Assembly (NCBI GenBank): GCA_944470555.2
Contig: CALYCZ020000141.1
Coordinates: forward strand, 1-64,000
Source: Heterobilharzia americana
Lineage: Eukaryota; Platyhelminthes; Trematoda; Strigeidida; Schistosomatidae
Reading direction: 5' to 3'
Length of the DNA: 64,000 bases
Of this stretch, positions 11,605 through 24,112 are shown one piece after another (position 1 is the first letter of the stretch; each line of letters starts with the position of its first letter). The notes under the pieces were generated by a model, which saw only the letters and a list, made by a program, of their open reading frames with translations, had not been told where the DNA came from and made no database searches. A program made the translations under genes and the position numbers.

Positions 11605-13284
11605 TTGGGAATGGAATATTTGTTATTATATTATTCGTCCGTTGGGTTGCTAATGGGACATAGGGCGTCAACAGCACGTCTCCAGTGAACTCTGTTCTCC
11701 GAAATCTTGTGAACCTGACTCCACAACAGCCCAGAAGCTCTCATTTCCTCCTCGCACGATCTCCTCCATGTCACCCTCGGACGTCCAACTCGTCGCTCCC
11801 CATCTGGGTTCCACTCGAGGGCCTGACGCGTGATGTCCCCAGTCGGCTTTCTCAGTGTATGCCCAATCCATCTCCACTTCCTTCCACTGCATATTTGTTG
11901 AGCGATAGGTTCTTGGTTGATTCGTTCCCAGATCTCCTTGTTGCTTATTCTTTCTGGCCATCTGATCTTCAGTAACGAGCCAGCGTAGGTAGTTGTTCAT
12001 GAATGTCTGTAATTTGTTGGAAATCCCTTTCGTAACGCACCAAGTCTCTGAACCATACAGAAGCACTGACTTGACTGAAATAGTGTTGAAAATCCGGATC
12101 TTGTTCACGCTTTGTGCTGAGTGCAGAAGATCTCCACACTGGTTTCGGGCTAATGAACGCCTGTCTTGCTTTTCCGATCCTGGCTGGCTTTGACGTTCTC
12201 GTCTGTGCCGCCACCTGTAGTTGAAACAGTGCTGCCTAGATAGGTGGAGGCTACTTCCTTTAAGTTTCTCCTGTTGATAGTGATTAGAGCTTGTTGTTGT
12301 TGTTGATGGCGGTGGTGCGGTATCTTCATCACTTCTGTCTTCTCTATATTCACTTGAAGTCCCATCTTCGCTGCCTCTTCTGCAAATTTGTTAGCTTTTG
12401 CCTGTAGGTCTTCAAGTTTGTGTGACATCAGGCACAAGTCATCGGCGAAATCCAGACCTTCTAGGTTCTTTTCCACAGTCCAGCGTATCCCCCTCTTCTC
12501 GCTCCCCACTGTTTGCTGCATGATCCAGTCGACCACAATCAGGAATATCATGGGTGATAGTAGACGGCCTTGTTTCACTCCTGTCCTCACTTCAAAGGCA
12601 TCACTGAGCTTCCCATTGTGAATTACTTGGCTGGCATGTGGCGTCTTCATATAGTTGTTGAATGAGATTGATAAAGGTTTGTGGTATTCCGTAGTATTGA
12701 AGCAGTTTCCAAATTACTTCTCTGTCGACGCTGTCAAAGGCCTTCTCAAAGTCGATAAAGTTAAGGTAGAGAGTTGACTGCTATTCTGTACTCTGTTCTA
12801 TGATGATGCGAAGTGTAGCTTTGCAATTTGGTCGGCACATGATTTGTACTTCCTGAAGCCTGCCTGTTCCGGTCGTAGTTTTGAATCCAGTGCATCCTTT
12901 AGCCTCTCCAGGATGATGCGGCTTAATATTTTTCTTGCTCTGGGTGGACAGGAGAATGATTCTGCGCCAGTTCTTGCAAACACTGAGGTCTCCCTTCTTC
13001 GGGAGTTTGATAAGGTAACCCTTCTTCCAACCGCCAGGTACCTTCTCTTCCTTCCACACCTTCTACAATAGTGGTGTGAGCATGTCTGCTGTTGTCTCTG
13101 AGTCTGCTCTCAGTGCTTCTGGCGGGATCCCATCTGATCCTGCTGCTTCTCCGCATTTCAGTAGTTTTATGGCGTTCAGGACTTCGACTTTTGTTGGAGG
13201 GCCTGTGTTCACTGGTAGCTCTCTGGATAAGCTGCTGGTGGTATTTCTGGACGAAGTGCAGGTGGTGGTCGATTCAAGAGCTTT
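11605..13284 (-). mobile_element. 5'-cut RTE-clade retrotransposon (A1)
   Basis: The minus-strand element keeps the reverse transcriptase and C-terminal tail but is cut off at the unit junction, just after the codons preceding the RT domain. The family call rests on the RT sequence (IPPEALRADSE, LIKLPKKGDLS, VRTGVKQG, LDFADD) and the tail (VLLYGSETW), which are typical of RTE elements such as schistosome SR2. The 3' untranslated part is short and AT-rich, as expected for RTE. The cut is a rearrangement breakpoint, not the usual 5' truncation at insertion, because A4 keeps the missing part. Confidence 0.85.
11631..13284 (-). pseudogene. RTE reverse transcriptase and tail, broken (A1)
   Basis: RNA-dependent DNA polymerase of the retrotransposon. 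Motif A (FIDFEKAFDSVD, 12724-12759) and motif C (FADD, 12438-12449) keep their catalytic Asp residues; motif B reads VKQGRLLSP where QGC is usual. The chain is broken by a stop before KVWKEEK near 13065, frame changes near 12970 and 12850, a stop after EQST near 12785, a frameshift near 12640, another near 12180 and one in the tail near 11975. The natural end is a TAA at 11631-11633 after ISNPTDE. No single ORF exceeds 166 codons, so no active enzyme is expected. Confidence 0.85.
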
Positions 13285-13299
13285 TTCTCCCAACTAATA

Positions 13300-13640
13300 A
13301 TGATTTTGGTATCATTGGGTGTTGAAATGCTCGTAATATCAGCTGCAGCTCTGGCAGATGTTAGTGAATTCTCTGGACCTCAGTACACTGTACTGTATAT
13401 TCTTAGTACTAACAGAGCGGAGATATTTACTCCGAAATAATCTATTCGAGTGCCAAGCTTGGTGGGATCGTCAAGTACCTTCCACCAGATTATAGTGAAG
13501 TAGAAATAAATGAATATGTAGTTTTAGAACGCAAGTGTAGTCAAGGAGGAGAACTTTCATCGGACTGCGTAGGTCTTCATAGATCACACATTCTTGGTAT
13601 GTGTCACAGAAATGCAATGAAAGACATTCTCAGTGGATAA
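13300..13640 (+). CDS. Doubtful small two-exon ORF, copy in A2
   Basis: Same arrangement as at 791-1131. Here the upstream sequence is RTE retrotransposon DNA and not the unique left flank, so any exon or promoter further upstream is missing. Confidence 0.2.
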
Positions 13641-14278
13641 AGGATAGGTGAGAATAGTCTATCGGACCTGTTGTAGGAAAGTAGCTAAAAACAGTTATTG
13701 TGGTGTACACAACCCAGTCGAAATCCCCACGGCGCCAGATGGGTAGTATGAGAAAAACGGGCAAGAAAGACAAGGGGTTTTGCAACATTTCACATGTTTC
13801 TTATCAGTTTGCCCCACATTTTATTCACCTAGCTTCGCGTCCGGTGAATAACTCCGAGTTGCTGACGGTTCACTCCTCTCTTTTCAGTCTTGTGGTCTGT
13901 CTTGAGTTTCTCTGCGGAAATGTTGACTGGGAGATATTTGAAAGTCCTACATGCCATAATCTGGAAAGGGGTTACTTTCATTATTGTTCACTGAAAGCAC
14001 TTCATTAGCCAGACAACTGGAGTGCACGCAAACAACTTTGGAATTATGTGAAGTCGTCATAGAAAGTTCACAAGACCTTTAACGAATTCACTTAAGGTTA
14101 TGATATAGTTGGATGTGGATAAATGACAATACAAACAGACAGTTAATGTAAGACATCGCTCAGAAGTACATCAGTTCAAGTCGCTACACTTTACAGCAGT
14201 ATGCAAAGAACAAGTGGTATTGTCTTAGGAGTTATTTCGCAATCAAGGTTACTGAAAATGTTCGGAATTTAAAAACCG

Positions 14279-14619
14279 TAGACGAGTGAATACATCTGTG
14301 CCACTGTGACCGATTACCAGTCATTTCGCTGAGAACCCTCAACCATTGATTCCTATCGTCTTGGGGACCCCTGCCTGGTAGACTACATCACGGCTCAGAC
14401 CGACAGTCAGGGATTTCATTGACTGATGCCACGTCTTGGTCTGGTCACCTGTAACCCTCTTTCAATATAATCCAGCTTCTGCTAGCATGGTACGTTGAGG
14501 TAGATGGTGGCTTGGCACTTCAGTCGCTGAAAGTTCACAAACTCATCGATGGACTTGTCTGCCTTATCTGGTGCCCTCTTTCTGACCTTGACATAGCTAG
14601 CATGAAGATTCAACCATGC
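14279..14619 (-). mobile_element. Decayed non-LTR retroelement tail (A2)
   Basis: Copy of the relic at 1770-2110, with the same frameshift and stops. Confidence 0.5.
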
Positions 14620-17467
14620 ATGAGCAATGCAATGAAGACATGGCATCACTAAAAAAATATCGGCAATACCAAAACTTCTGTAAAACGGTTTCAGTCCACT
14701 TAAATCCAGTTGCTAAACTAAATCTCATGTACTTACCCTGAGAATTTATGGGGTACAATGGAGAAGAACGCCTAATTCGGGATACTCTAGAGAAGCATGC
14801 TTAACGTTAAATTCACGTTCTCAGCCGGTTGTAATAATAAATCACTGGTTGAGTCGTGCAATGTTGAAGCTATTCCATAGTCCTATGATGAAGTTTTGAG
14901 TGAACAATGCATTTTCCGATGACTTAGTTTTCTTAACAAATATCTGCGTGTATCATGTTTTTGTGATACCATTATTTTATGACAAGCATCGATACTATTA
15001 CGTAGCTAGTATGTTTTACTTCCGTGGGTATGCAGTTTTGCTGGATAAATTTATCTGAGCGACTTTACACATGGTATGGCACGCACGGAGTTGTATCAGA
15101 AGTTTCCTTCTGATCAACAACCCATGCATCTGTTCATCAGGGGTGGGTATCAACATGTTCATAAAACGGAACATATAGACTTGTTTGGAACATTTGTAGT
15201 GATACACAAACGGAATGGCATGATTTAGATTAAAGCGCTACTTCTAAGAGCTGTCAGCACAACCAAATGGACTCTAGTTTTACTTCATTTCACCACAGGG
15301 TATTCGAGACTGGTCCTGGTGAACTTCCCACTAGTTGTCGATAGCTAAGTCACGGTTTGTCTTTGTTGCATACTAATCGATACTCAGATCTGGTTGATCG
15401 TCCAGAGTATATCCCGAATGCGTAGATCGTGAGCTACTTACCGTGTCAAATGTTTGGTTTTTATGTGTGGTTAGCAGTACAAACCTGATGATGACAGTAC
15501 CCGTTTTGTGAAAAATGATAGGACGGTATTACGAGGTGTCACCCGTGAGTGTCCTACCAGTGAATCTGAAGTGTGACATAGTCATACTGGAGCACTCACC
15601 ATCCATCTTGTATATTGTTGAGAGATATCGCCTCAGGATAGCTCACTGTTGCAAAACCAACTTTGTATACTGACAACTTGGTGAAGGGTATTCCGCTAGG
15701 CTGTGATGAAAGGAGAATTATAATTTAATGTGCGAGCGTAAAAATTTACTGTGTTCTTACATCAGATAACACGTAGTCTGGACAATGGATCGGTCGGCGA
15801 CCGAGCACTAGTCACAACACGGATTTAGTGTTGTACTTGCGAAGACTGATTGGAACTATACATGTTGGAAGTGCAAAGGGGTTATTTAGTTGCAGCTGGA
15901 CGGAGTGTGCGGTTTATGAGGATACCTGAACGATGAGTTTCCGAGATACAACCCTGCTAAACATACGTCCAGAGTTCTACCTAAATTGTTTCGTGTGCTA
16001 GGCCATCAGGTTCATGCATCACTTATCAAAGGGAATGGTAGTGCGAGTGGTGACCTGTGAGACAAACGTGCTTGGAAATAACTAGGTGAATCGTTGAAGA
16101 TGTTGATCAATTTATGTGGCTAAACATATGGAAAAGGTTATCAGCTCTTTCACAGTTAAAGAAACGAAAACGAGGATATGTATGATTCAGGAATGGTTCG
16201 GAATAAGAAAAATCTGCTTCACGTTTATTGTTGTGTTTTCTGGGCTGGATGGTTTAGCGGTGAAACTTTCATCGTCACCCTAGACACCATGATCAGCACA
16301 AACTCCAGAAGCAAGTGAGTTGCAAGGAATTCTCTGTAATCAACGTAGTAAGTTGTCCAGGTGATCTCGGGTTTGATCGGCGTTTTCTTTCGTAATACTA
16401 TTATTGTCAGCATTCGTATTTCGACTGCTTCCTGTCAATCCAAACTTGAAATGAATCTCAGATTATAACTAGGGAATTTCGGATGTAATGATTGATGTCT
16501 TCTCTAGGCTAATCGAATAATATCTGCGACCGGTATATCCCCTAACCATATTAGAAAGTGAACTGAAATACTTGAAGATCATCGTACACTGACTGTTTTA
16601 GGGAGGGGAGTGTCAGAAAGGTGAAAACTAACAGCAAGCAACAAAGATGGTAAATTCCCGCATCTCGTTTCTATGAGTTTCTGAATAGCTTGAAACCCAG
16701 CACGAACTTCAGATGCCATGTGATTATTCAGCTTGTGGCTTAGCTGTGGTCATATATACTTGGTGATGTTACTTAATGGTTTTTAAAAGGTGTCTCTGTG
16801 GCAACAAGTATGTTGATATGATGTAATGTGGGTTCTTCACGTACATTACATGCGTTAATGTTCATACTGGAGGTTTCAAAATGGGCGTATAATGTACCCG
16901 AAAGGAGGCGAGAGATATTTTCTATATGTAAGTGTAAGAAGTATCTTAGTTACGGAAAGCATAGAAGGGATCTAGGGAAAGTACGACTATGGAGTTAAAA
17001 CTGGTGGTTTAGCGGATGAATAGGACGTTATACGTAGGAAGCATGGAAGTTCGTTTGTGATTCAGTGTTCGGTTCAGGTTGAAGCAGTTTAATGACACCC
17101 ATGAAGCTCACTATGGTAGGTATGCAGCCGGGTAGAACTAGGTAGTGGAAAGTCAAACTCAATTGACAGCCGTTTTGAAAAATTCTGGTGTGAAGATTTT
17201 GATGATGGACTGACTTTGAGTGTTCGTGCTAATCGCTTCGTCGGATTAGATTATACCAATGGGGTAACGTTTCGTCTGTAGGAGGAGGTTATGGTCTGTA
17301 GAAGTAGATATTAAAAACCATTGAGTATCTTTCGAAAGTTTTTCCTAGGCTGATTTGTTAAAATCCATCAACTGCATTTTCATTAGATCTAGTTCTATGC
17401 TTAAAGGTTTGTTGGAATAGTTGGACTTCATTGAGTATCAGTTTTCGCATGATGTTGAATCTGATGG

Positions 17468-19583
17468 ATGTTCTTCACTTTATTTGTTCCGTTTTTACGA
17501 ATGCCTATTATGACTCAAAGAATGACGCACTGTTCTATGTCGGAAATAAGTGAACAAGGTTTGTGCACTTCTTCAATAGAGACTACGCAGATGATGTCTT
17601 TCACTGATGAACGTTTTAGCCAAAATGCCAATGTGTGCAAAATCGAATATACTCACTTTGGTGAATTTTATGTTTGCACATTGTGTAACGTAAAGTGCAC
17701 TGGAAGGAAACCCTTTCTACAGCATATATATGGATCAGTTCACAAAAGGAACTCCAATTCAAGTGAGACTCTAATTCCATATCATGATTTCTTCTGTAGA
17801 CACATTTTTCGGAAATGAATGCAACGCGAACTTGAACTCTCTTGAGCAGTACGTCCCACATTGCAATGGATTGGGACATGAACGGAACGTACTTCCATCC
17901 TCTGAACGTTTGACTTCTGGACAAGGTTGCACCCAGCAAGGATCTGTTGGAGACAATGACGCTTCCTACTTTTGTACACCTTGTAGTCTTCAGTGTTCTT
18001 CTAAGAAACAACTGGATTGTCACTTGTTAGGTAGGAAACATGTAAGACGGTGCAGCAGACAAACAGCGTATTCGCCTGTTCAGCGGTCGGACAACGTTGT
18101 GTTGCAATCACAATCGAATCAGCTTGTTGACCTAGTGCAAGATTTTTCACAAATGCATACTTCGATGGAGTCAGCAGTTGGAAATTCGAACAACTCAACT
18201 AATGCAGAAATGGTTCCCATTATTAGAAAGATCACAGAACTTGAGTCGAGACTCATATCAACGACTGGTGTTTCTCTGGTGTTTTCATCACTGTCATTTT
18301 GCTCACTTCCTCCATGTCAGCAACAAATGGACACAGATGACGCAGTCAGAGCATCTCTTCAACAAAGCACTTGTGACTCATATGAAAGCGAACACTTTTG
18401 TAGACACACTGCTTGTGTCTTAGTGCGATCATTGCAGGTGAGTTGGTGTTTTGCCACGATTATTTTTTTAGATCTTATTTACACTAGACAAACAACAATG
18501 GTATGTTCTTGAGTAATAATAAATGACAACCGAATAAGGTTGCAAGTCCATGATCATGTGCACGTTGGCGTACTGCTCTGTAGGTTAACATCTATGTGAA
18601 ATTTGACTATATCAGGCTGGCAAAGTTGACTAAACAGAGCATATTTCGGTTTCATGAATCACTGGTAGATAAATAAATCCTTGCATATATCCACACGATG
18701 GTTAAATGAGAAATCAGGGTGGGTTTCTTTGTGGGAAACTGGGAGGAATTCTTCGAGTGCTTCTCGCGTTTGGAATTTTTGGAGGAAGCATCTCTTCTCT
18801 AATGATGACAAACTTACTAGAGAGAATTATGCATGCATCACCGAAAGAGAAGCATTTCTTACACGAAACGTTTTGTTATATACAACGAAGCATATGTTTC
18901 AACACGGTAGATCATAGTTTTGTACCGTTTTTAATGATCCTGTTTCACATGCTTCAATATTCAAAATGCAAAGCATATTTGTGACCGTGTTTAGAGTTAG
19001 TCGATTTCCTATTTCGTCTTCTGCTCTGATATGTTATTAAAATGAGTTGGGAAGCAAAAGTTCATTCTGAGTTGTTTTGTTTTGAGTTGTTGTGTATCTC
19101 GAGAAAGTTGTAATCAACCTGAGTACGATGGACATTTCATATAGTTTACCTAAAAGTACAAATGTCTGCTAACAAGGTGAAATATCGTATTCTGCTTTGC
19201 AATAAGATGAATTATTGTATTGGTAAATGTTTGTTGGTGGACATTTTAGGTTTTGCGTGAAACAGGCTTAATGTCGAAGCCACGTGTATGTTATACAAAT
19301 GGCACTAAATACGCGCCACTTCACCTTTCTAACGATTGTCAGGCTGTTGTGAAAGCATTGTGCTTATTCACTAGGAATTCAACTAGTCAATTTTAAAACA
19401 GCAGTAAACTTGTGTTAACTATTGTCATCTGAGGTTCTGAAGTCAAACAAGTTTTTTTCGAACGCTAAATTAAGCTAAAATGTATGCTTTTCATTGCAGA
19501 CTCCATCTAACGAGACATGTTTGTGCCCTATAGATATGAACTATAGCACAGAACTTAACTATCGATTCTCATTCCACGAATAG
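17468..19583 (+). CDS. Two-finger U1-type zinc-finger gene (A2)
   Basis: Second copy, with exons 17468-17762, 17800-18437 and 19500-19583 by the same splice sites. Both fingers are unchanged. This copy lies partly in the variant-rich part of A2: a change near 18219 turns one Phe into Ile (MVPIIRK), and several others fall in the long second intron. The acceptor before exon 3 is kept although AAATGG reads AAAATG just upstream. Nothing breaks the frame. Confidence 0.62.
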
Positions 19584-20621
19584 CCCGAGACTGAACACTT
19601 CTGGTCAAGTTTGGGACAGGATAAGGCAGTGGTGCATCCCCACTGTTTCTAGTGATTTCCCAAGTGTTGCCTAAGTCATTCGATCTGGATTTCCCTATTT
19701 TACTACAGAGCACGTAATTTGAAGGTCGTCCAATGCCTAACTTAGGAGTGAGACAACATCTTCATCGATGAATACTTTCTTTTGGGAAGGCAAGTAATCA
19801 CTTTCAAATTTCGTATATTTCTTCATCATGTAGACTATCCATACTTCGGATTGTATATGCACAATCAATACTTCACTACTCATGTTGTTTTTCCTTTGGA
19901 GATTGACAACCTAAGCAACTGTTCAATGTGTAGGGTTACCTAATCACATAGACCTAGTTCCAACCACTGAGTTACGCCTTCGGCTTGTGTCCTACCTAGC
20001 AACTTGTGGACAGTCAGGTTATACTTCTACAGTTACGCACTAAGTGGGGTCGAAAGTTTGAAGGTAATTTGTGAGTTGTAGTGTTGTGTGGTGTCTTTAT
20101 TTCTCTCCTCTTATGGGTATTTGTTAAAGTAGTAGATAAAGGCGTAAGTGGTGAAAAAGGATAAATGCCGATTCTCTGAAACCAAGTAAAAAGGTGTTTC
20201 CCTCTGTCCATTGTGATAGATTCTGCATCAATCATCAGGGATCTATGAGTAGACGTTCTTTGCAATTTGTGGAATTATGGTGTGAAGTGTTGGTGGTGGT
20301 TGCAGACTTTTGAGCTCAATGGTTTTTATTTATCAGTGGAATTATTTTTAAACTTTAGAGTAGAATTCTTCTTGGACAGAACCGTAGTTCGCTGACTAAT
20401 TCACTAACAAATTAGCGAGAATGTGTGCGCATGACTTCGGTCCACGGAATGTAAAGAACGAAGTGTTTGATTCTGGTAAATACCCACAGTGATACATGTC
20501 AGTACACGCGTCTTGTATTTTCCCTTATTTCTCCAAGATAATGCGCCGATGATTTTGGGCACTCTCAATGCGGCATATCATCGATCCGAGTATTTTGTTC
20601 ACATCCATCTTTTGTGCACTT

Positions 20622-20623
<2 letters not shown>

Positions 20624-20652
<29 letters not shown>
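20624..20652. repeat. AT dinucleotide microsatellite (A2)
   Basis: Uninterrupted, same length as in A1. Confidence 0.95.
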
Positions 20653-20654
<2 letters not shown>

Positions 20655-21868
20655 TTCTTTTTTAGTTTTATGAAAAGAGTCTATGTGAAAATCTTGGTGA
20701 TCGAGATTGACCAGTTTGTGAACTTGTGTGGTTGGCTCTAACTGGATTAGCATTAGAATCCGTCGAAATTTTCTGTATATGAGAATAAAACTTTTAAAAA
20801 AATTCTTGATCCATTTGTGTCAGTTAAAAATTGAACATCCCATTATACTAAATATCATAATCATTATTTCACTGGGTGTTATATTGTTCATTAACTGTTC
20901 AGAAAAACTGTATTCACACCTGGAACTTTCGTTTATAGTTTCAGAAATGGGAGACGTAAACACCGTATGTGCATTATTTGTATTCATTTCCACATTTTCT
21001 ACTTGACGTATGGGTAAATGTAGGTCTCAATTTAATATTGATTTACTGGTGAAGTACTTTCGTGTTTTGTCAACTGGTTTGTATCTCTCAATGCATGAAG
21101 AATCATATGCTCGTACAGCTGACGATGAGTTTAATAGTGTGCGTCAATTGGCAAGTAACTAGTTTTCGTCAGAGGTGCGTCCAAGAGTAGCATGTTTATT
21201 CTATCGAATGGGGTATGTAATAGCATGAATGGAATTGTGAACCCACTAGTGCATTATCTCATGATGTGGTGGTCGGAGGTGTGACAACTTGTACTTTTAT
21301 GCAGTAATCCCAAGCTATTTGTTTATATTGTCTGTCTTGTGACGAGAGCAATAACTGAGCTTTTGACTTATAAGCTGTGCGGAGTTTTGAATTTGATATC
21401 GAGGAATAAGCAAATTTTTCGTCTGACACGGAACTGAGTGTGTAAAGTGTCCTTCTGTGTATTTTGGTTTGAGTTCATTTTTGTCTGGGGTTTGCGGCAG
21501 TTCCTCAGGGCGTAACTGGAGACAATGATAATAGCTCCATTTATCGGTTGCTGATGTGAGGTAACACGTTACTGTTATATGAGTAATCAACGGTGTTGTA
21601 ATAATAGCAGGTCATACTAAATATGACCCGTGCGCGGGGAAATAGCGCGAATAAACAGTTCAGATGTATACAAAATTGTAAGTGTGGAATATGAGGGATA
21701 TCCGAGTGGTCCGTTATGTGTGACAATGAAGTATGGTATAGAACCATGCACTGTATCTACTTACATTGGAATTGGCTGTTCGACTAAGTGGACATTGACG
21801 CAGTAGGCGGCTAGCCACACTTATAGTATTTGGACAAATCCTGTCAGGCTGCCTAAACATCTATAGAA

Positions 21869-21936
21869 TTCGCCGGGATTCGAACTACCCAACCCACTAA
21901 TCAGAAGTCGAGTGCCTAGACCAATGAACCACATGT
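21869..21936 (-). mobile_element. tRNA-like module (A2)
   Basis: Copy of the module at 9361-9428, same boxes. Confidence 0.5.
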
Positions 21937-23535
21937 GAACAAGGCACTTATGCCCGAGCGTCGACTATTTATTGCCTAGCTGTTTAAAAGATGCTTTGCG
22001 ACTGCGATCTACTTTACTGTATGAGTTACAAATAAATAGGAAGGAAAGCTAGCTTACATAAGATTTATTTCTTTGAATAGGTAGCCCCATGTTCACCGCG
22101 CATTGACCCACTGTGGTTAGTGTCAGACAAGAAGTCAGAAGGAAGCTTGTGATAAACAACTGGAAGCTATGATGACTGACTTTCCGACACTCATAATACC
22201 TATAAGCTAGCATCAATTGGTGGTCAAGCGATGTACTTAGCCACTGAACGGAAATAACCACAAAAAATGTTGTCTGCACTAGGACTTCGTCAAGTTTACA
22301 ACAAGGAAAACTCCGCTATCGGAATTTTTTGAGCACTCAAGTCCCGTCAGATCAGGATCAACCTTCAGCATTGCCTTCTAATGTTTATTCACATCTCGCA
22401 TGCTATATTCCTACATCATGTTTAGGTTTTCTCCAGCTCTTGATAACAGGTCGATTTCTTAAAAGGGAATGTTTTCCTGGAACTGCACTGTGGGCCACAC
22501 GTTGGACTTTCAATGTCTGAACCCTCCATCAAATCGTCTGGTAAGCTCGGCTAGCTAAGGTGTATAGTTCACCGCTTCACTGGGTCGCAGTTGCCCATTC
22601 GCTGTTCAGTTGAATTGTACTGTGGGGTAGGTTAGGCAAATAGGCACTTTCGGAATCCCAGGTGAGCAAGCAAACAATGGTGATCACCTGTTAAAAGTGT
22701 ACTTGTAGAACCCTTTATGTCTGAGTAGCACCAACATCGAAGATGACAATGTGGCATCCACCCACCTCAACTCTTTTGTGGATTGGTATACGATTTTGCT
22801 ACCAGTGACCCCTTGAAGGGAAGGATTGAAGACTGCGACTCCTTCTAGAGTTTGTTTTGACGGGCATTAGACTTATATGTATGCCTGTGAAATGTACGAC
22901 AGAGAGAAGATTGATCAATAATGAAAAGGTGAATGTTCTAGAAATAAATCATGTGGTTTAATGCTGTAGAGTGGTGGAATGAAATCGTGTGTACCAAAGT
23001 CTCAAGGAACCCAGAATGAGACGGGGTGACTGATAGTGAACATTCCAGTCATGGGGTATGATATAGTGTTTCCACTTTGTAGGTTTGTGCTTTTTTTTAT
23101 AGTCGAGTATTGTGTTCTGTAATGTCAATTCTGCTAAATCCCTTCTGTTGCCTTTACTAAAGTTGATGTTCATGTTCATTCAACCATCTGTCTTTCTATT
23201 TCTTCATACTAGACTTTAAAATACGTAGATCGGTCCAAATGATATTATAATTTAAACCATACGCATCAGTGTGGACTGACCTACAGTTAATGTCTATGTT
23301 CGCTAAGTCTGATTTCGAGTGATCTTGAGGTTTGGACCTATGTAATTAATGGGGTAGTCAGTGTAATACATTGCATATAGTGCTCATTTGTTGTTAATCA
23401 GATTCATTAGTTTGCGAACGGTTTGAACACCAGATTTTATGAGATTTCTTTCATTATAATTTGACTGTCTGAGACGGCCGTAGTTCCGCAAACTAGTATT
23501 TATACCGTTATGACTGAAGGTGGAATGAAAATCTG

Positions 23536-23612
23536 AACTGTAGCGGGATACGAACCACCGACCATCGGGTTTCCGGCCCGATACTCTACCAACTGAACTA
23601 CAAGGTCCGACT
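23536..23612 (-). mobile_element. Second tRNA-like module (A2)
   Basis: Copy of the module at 11028-11104. Confidence 0.5.
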
Positions 23613-24112
23613 GCTGAATGGATTTTTATTTTACTTCAATCACCATGAGTTTTACCCATGTCAGCAGTCGAGGACTTGCGTCTCAAGCTGGTGAACAAAA
23701 TCTCGCATCTTCTGATTAGGACACGGAAACCTTATTTAATCGAGTGCTGTTGCACAATTAGAAGGGATTCTTTTCGAAAACGAGTCGTTAGAAGGACTTG
23801 GAGATTTCATATGATTGAGAAATGAATCTCTCAGGATGTGTAGGATGGTTTTCAACCAATGCAACACCAAAGTTACCAGGGTGTTTTCTTTACAAAGGTT
23901 CTTTGATAGACATCAAGCGTTGAAGTATTCTGGTTTCTCCCGGTGAACTGCAGATCGGCAACTTTCCAAGGCTACTGAATTCTATGGCAACAAAGTCAAA
24001 ATGTAATGAATGATTACATTGTGGTTAATAATAACAGGATAATCAGGAAGTCAAATTTACCTTCCAACCGATGAAAGCCAAAAATCTGTAATCAGTGGAA
24101 TTCTTTGCATTA

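Larger units (their letters stand above)
776..13284 (+). repeat. 12.5-kb tandem unit A1
   Basis: First of four head-to-tail copies. The sequence starting at 776 reappears at 13285, 25793 and 38302, giving unit lengths of 12509, 12508 and 12509 bp. The copies look almost identical by eye; A1 carries the variant GGGGTAACAATGG near 2241. The left edge adjoins unique flank; the right edge lies inside a minus-strand RTE retrotransposon, so every internal junction is RTE joined to flank sequence. At the junction (13281-13290) only about one T is ambiguous between the two sides, which fits end joining better than long-homology recombination. Confidence 0.95.

Noticed and set aside
12388..12621. Plus-strand ORFs across the RTE region
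   Set aside because: They oppose the reverse transcriptase frame, which carries the FADD and FIDFEKAFDSVD motifs.
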